Below, piece by piece: positions 63,904 to 64,000 of a stretch of DNA of 64,000 bases. The stretch spans positions 10,407,500 to 10,471,499 of the forward strand of contig CM055835.1 in assembly GCA_029582265.1 (NCBI GenBank). Direction: 5' to 3'. The notes under the pieces are model-generated. The model saw only the letters and a list, made by a program, of their open reading frames with translations. It made no database searches and was not told the origin of the DNA. Numbering within the stretch: the stretch's first letter is position 1; every line of letters starts with the position of its first letter. This DNA comes from Zoroaster sp. YZ-2022 (lineage: Eukaryota; Echinodermata; Asteroidea; Forcipulatida; Zoroasteridae). The position numbers were made by a program, and so were the translations under genes.

Positions 63904-64000
63904 GGTGACCTCTGAGCGTCCAACGTATTGTCATTAATAGTTACAGAGATTCAATAAAAATGTTAATGCATTCACTATTTTTAGAGCCATACTTAGGGGT

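Overview
This is a eukaryotic, metazoan genomic window, AT-rich and dominated by transposable elements and simple repeats. Operons, ribosome-binding sites, CRISPR arrays and bacterial genes are absent. It contains Tx1, L2/CR1, RTE-like, I/Nimb-like and restriction-endonuclease-type LINEs, BEL/Pao, a solo LTR, a Penelope-like element, a tyrosine recombinase, hAT and palindromic MITEs and two tRNA-headed SINE families. Together with an intronless class-A GPCR and an excess of the 8-mer TAGGCCTA, this suggests a marine invertebrate, probably a deuterostome (echinoderm, hemichordate or cephalochordate). That placement is inference.

Layout. 0-3.3 kb: minus-strand Tx1-clade LINE with an internal deletion, its 5' side against a (TC)n tract (coding-strand sense). 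3.3-8.3 kb: a foldback element, a tRNA-like SINE head and a 5'-truncated L2 LINE with a (TTA)n tail. 8.3-14.2 kb: an open 2.5-kb RTE-like ORF and a decayed BEL/Pao pol. 17.6-20.1 kb: a 160-bp tandem repeat with hairpins, a palindromic MITE and a Ty3-type solo LTR. 20.2-26.3 kb: a CR1-type LINE split by a MITE-like insert and by a second CR1/Jockey-type LINE. 26.3-29.6 kb: tRNA-headed 321-bp repeat units, a hammerhead-ribozyme fragment, and a second Tx1-type LINE flanked on both sides by (TC)n, then a palindromic MITE.

29.6-36.3 kb: mostly unannotatable DNA around an open tyrosine-recombinase ORF. 36.3-48 kb: three minus-strand LINEs in series (Tx1-like with ORF1, ORF2 and a terminal hairpin; an RLE-type element; an I/Nimb-like element lacking RT). 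They are separated by a palindromic MITE and one possible host exon. 48.8-49.6 kb: a Penelope-like element with GIY-YIG domain and a hammerhead-like terminal motif. 52.6-53.7 kb: a pure (CAT)n array of about 334 units. 55.9-61.4 kb: SINEs and AT microsatellites. 61.7-62.65 kb: the single convincing host gene, an orphan rhodopsin-like GPCR on the minus strand. 63.0-63.7 kb: another Penelope terminus split by a hAT MITE with a perfect 8-bp target duplication.

The genes do not form a pathway. The organising relationships are parasitic: a SINE appears to share its 3' end with the L2 LINE, a Tx1 LINE appears to use TC microsatellites as target, MITEs interrupt LINEs and a Penelope terminus, and microsatellites lie at the ends of the tRNA-headed units.
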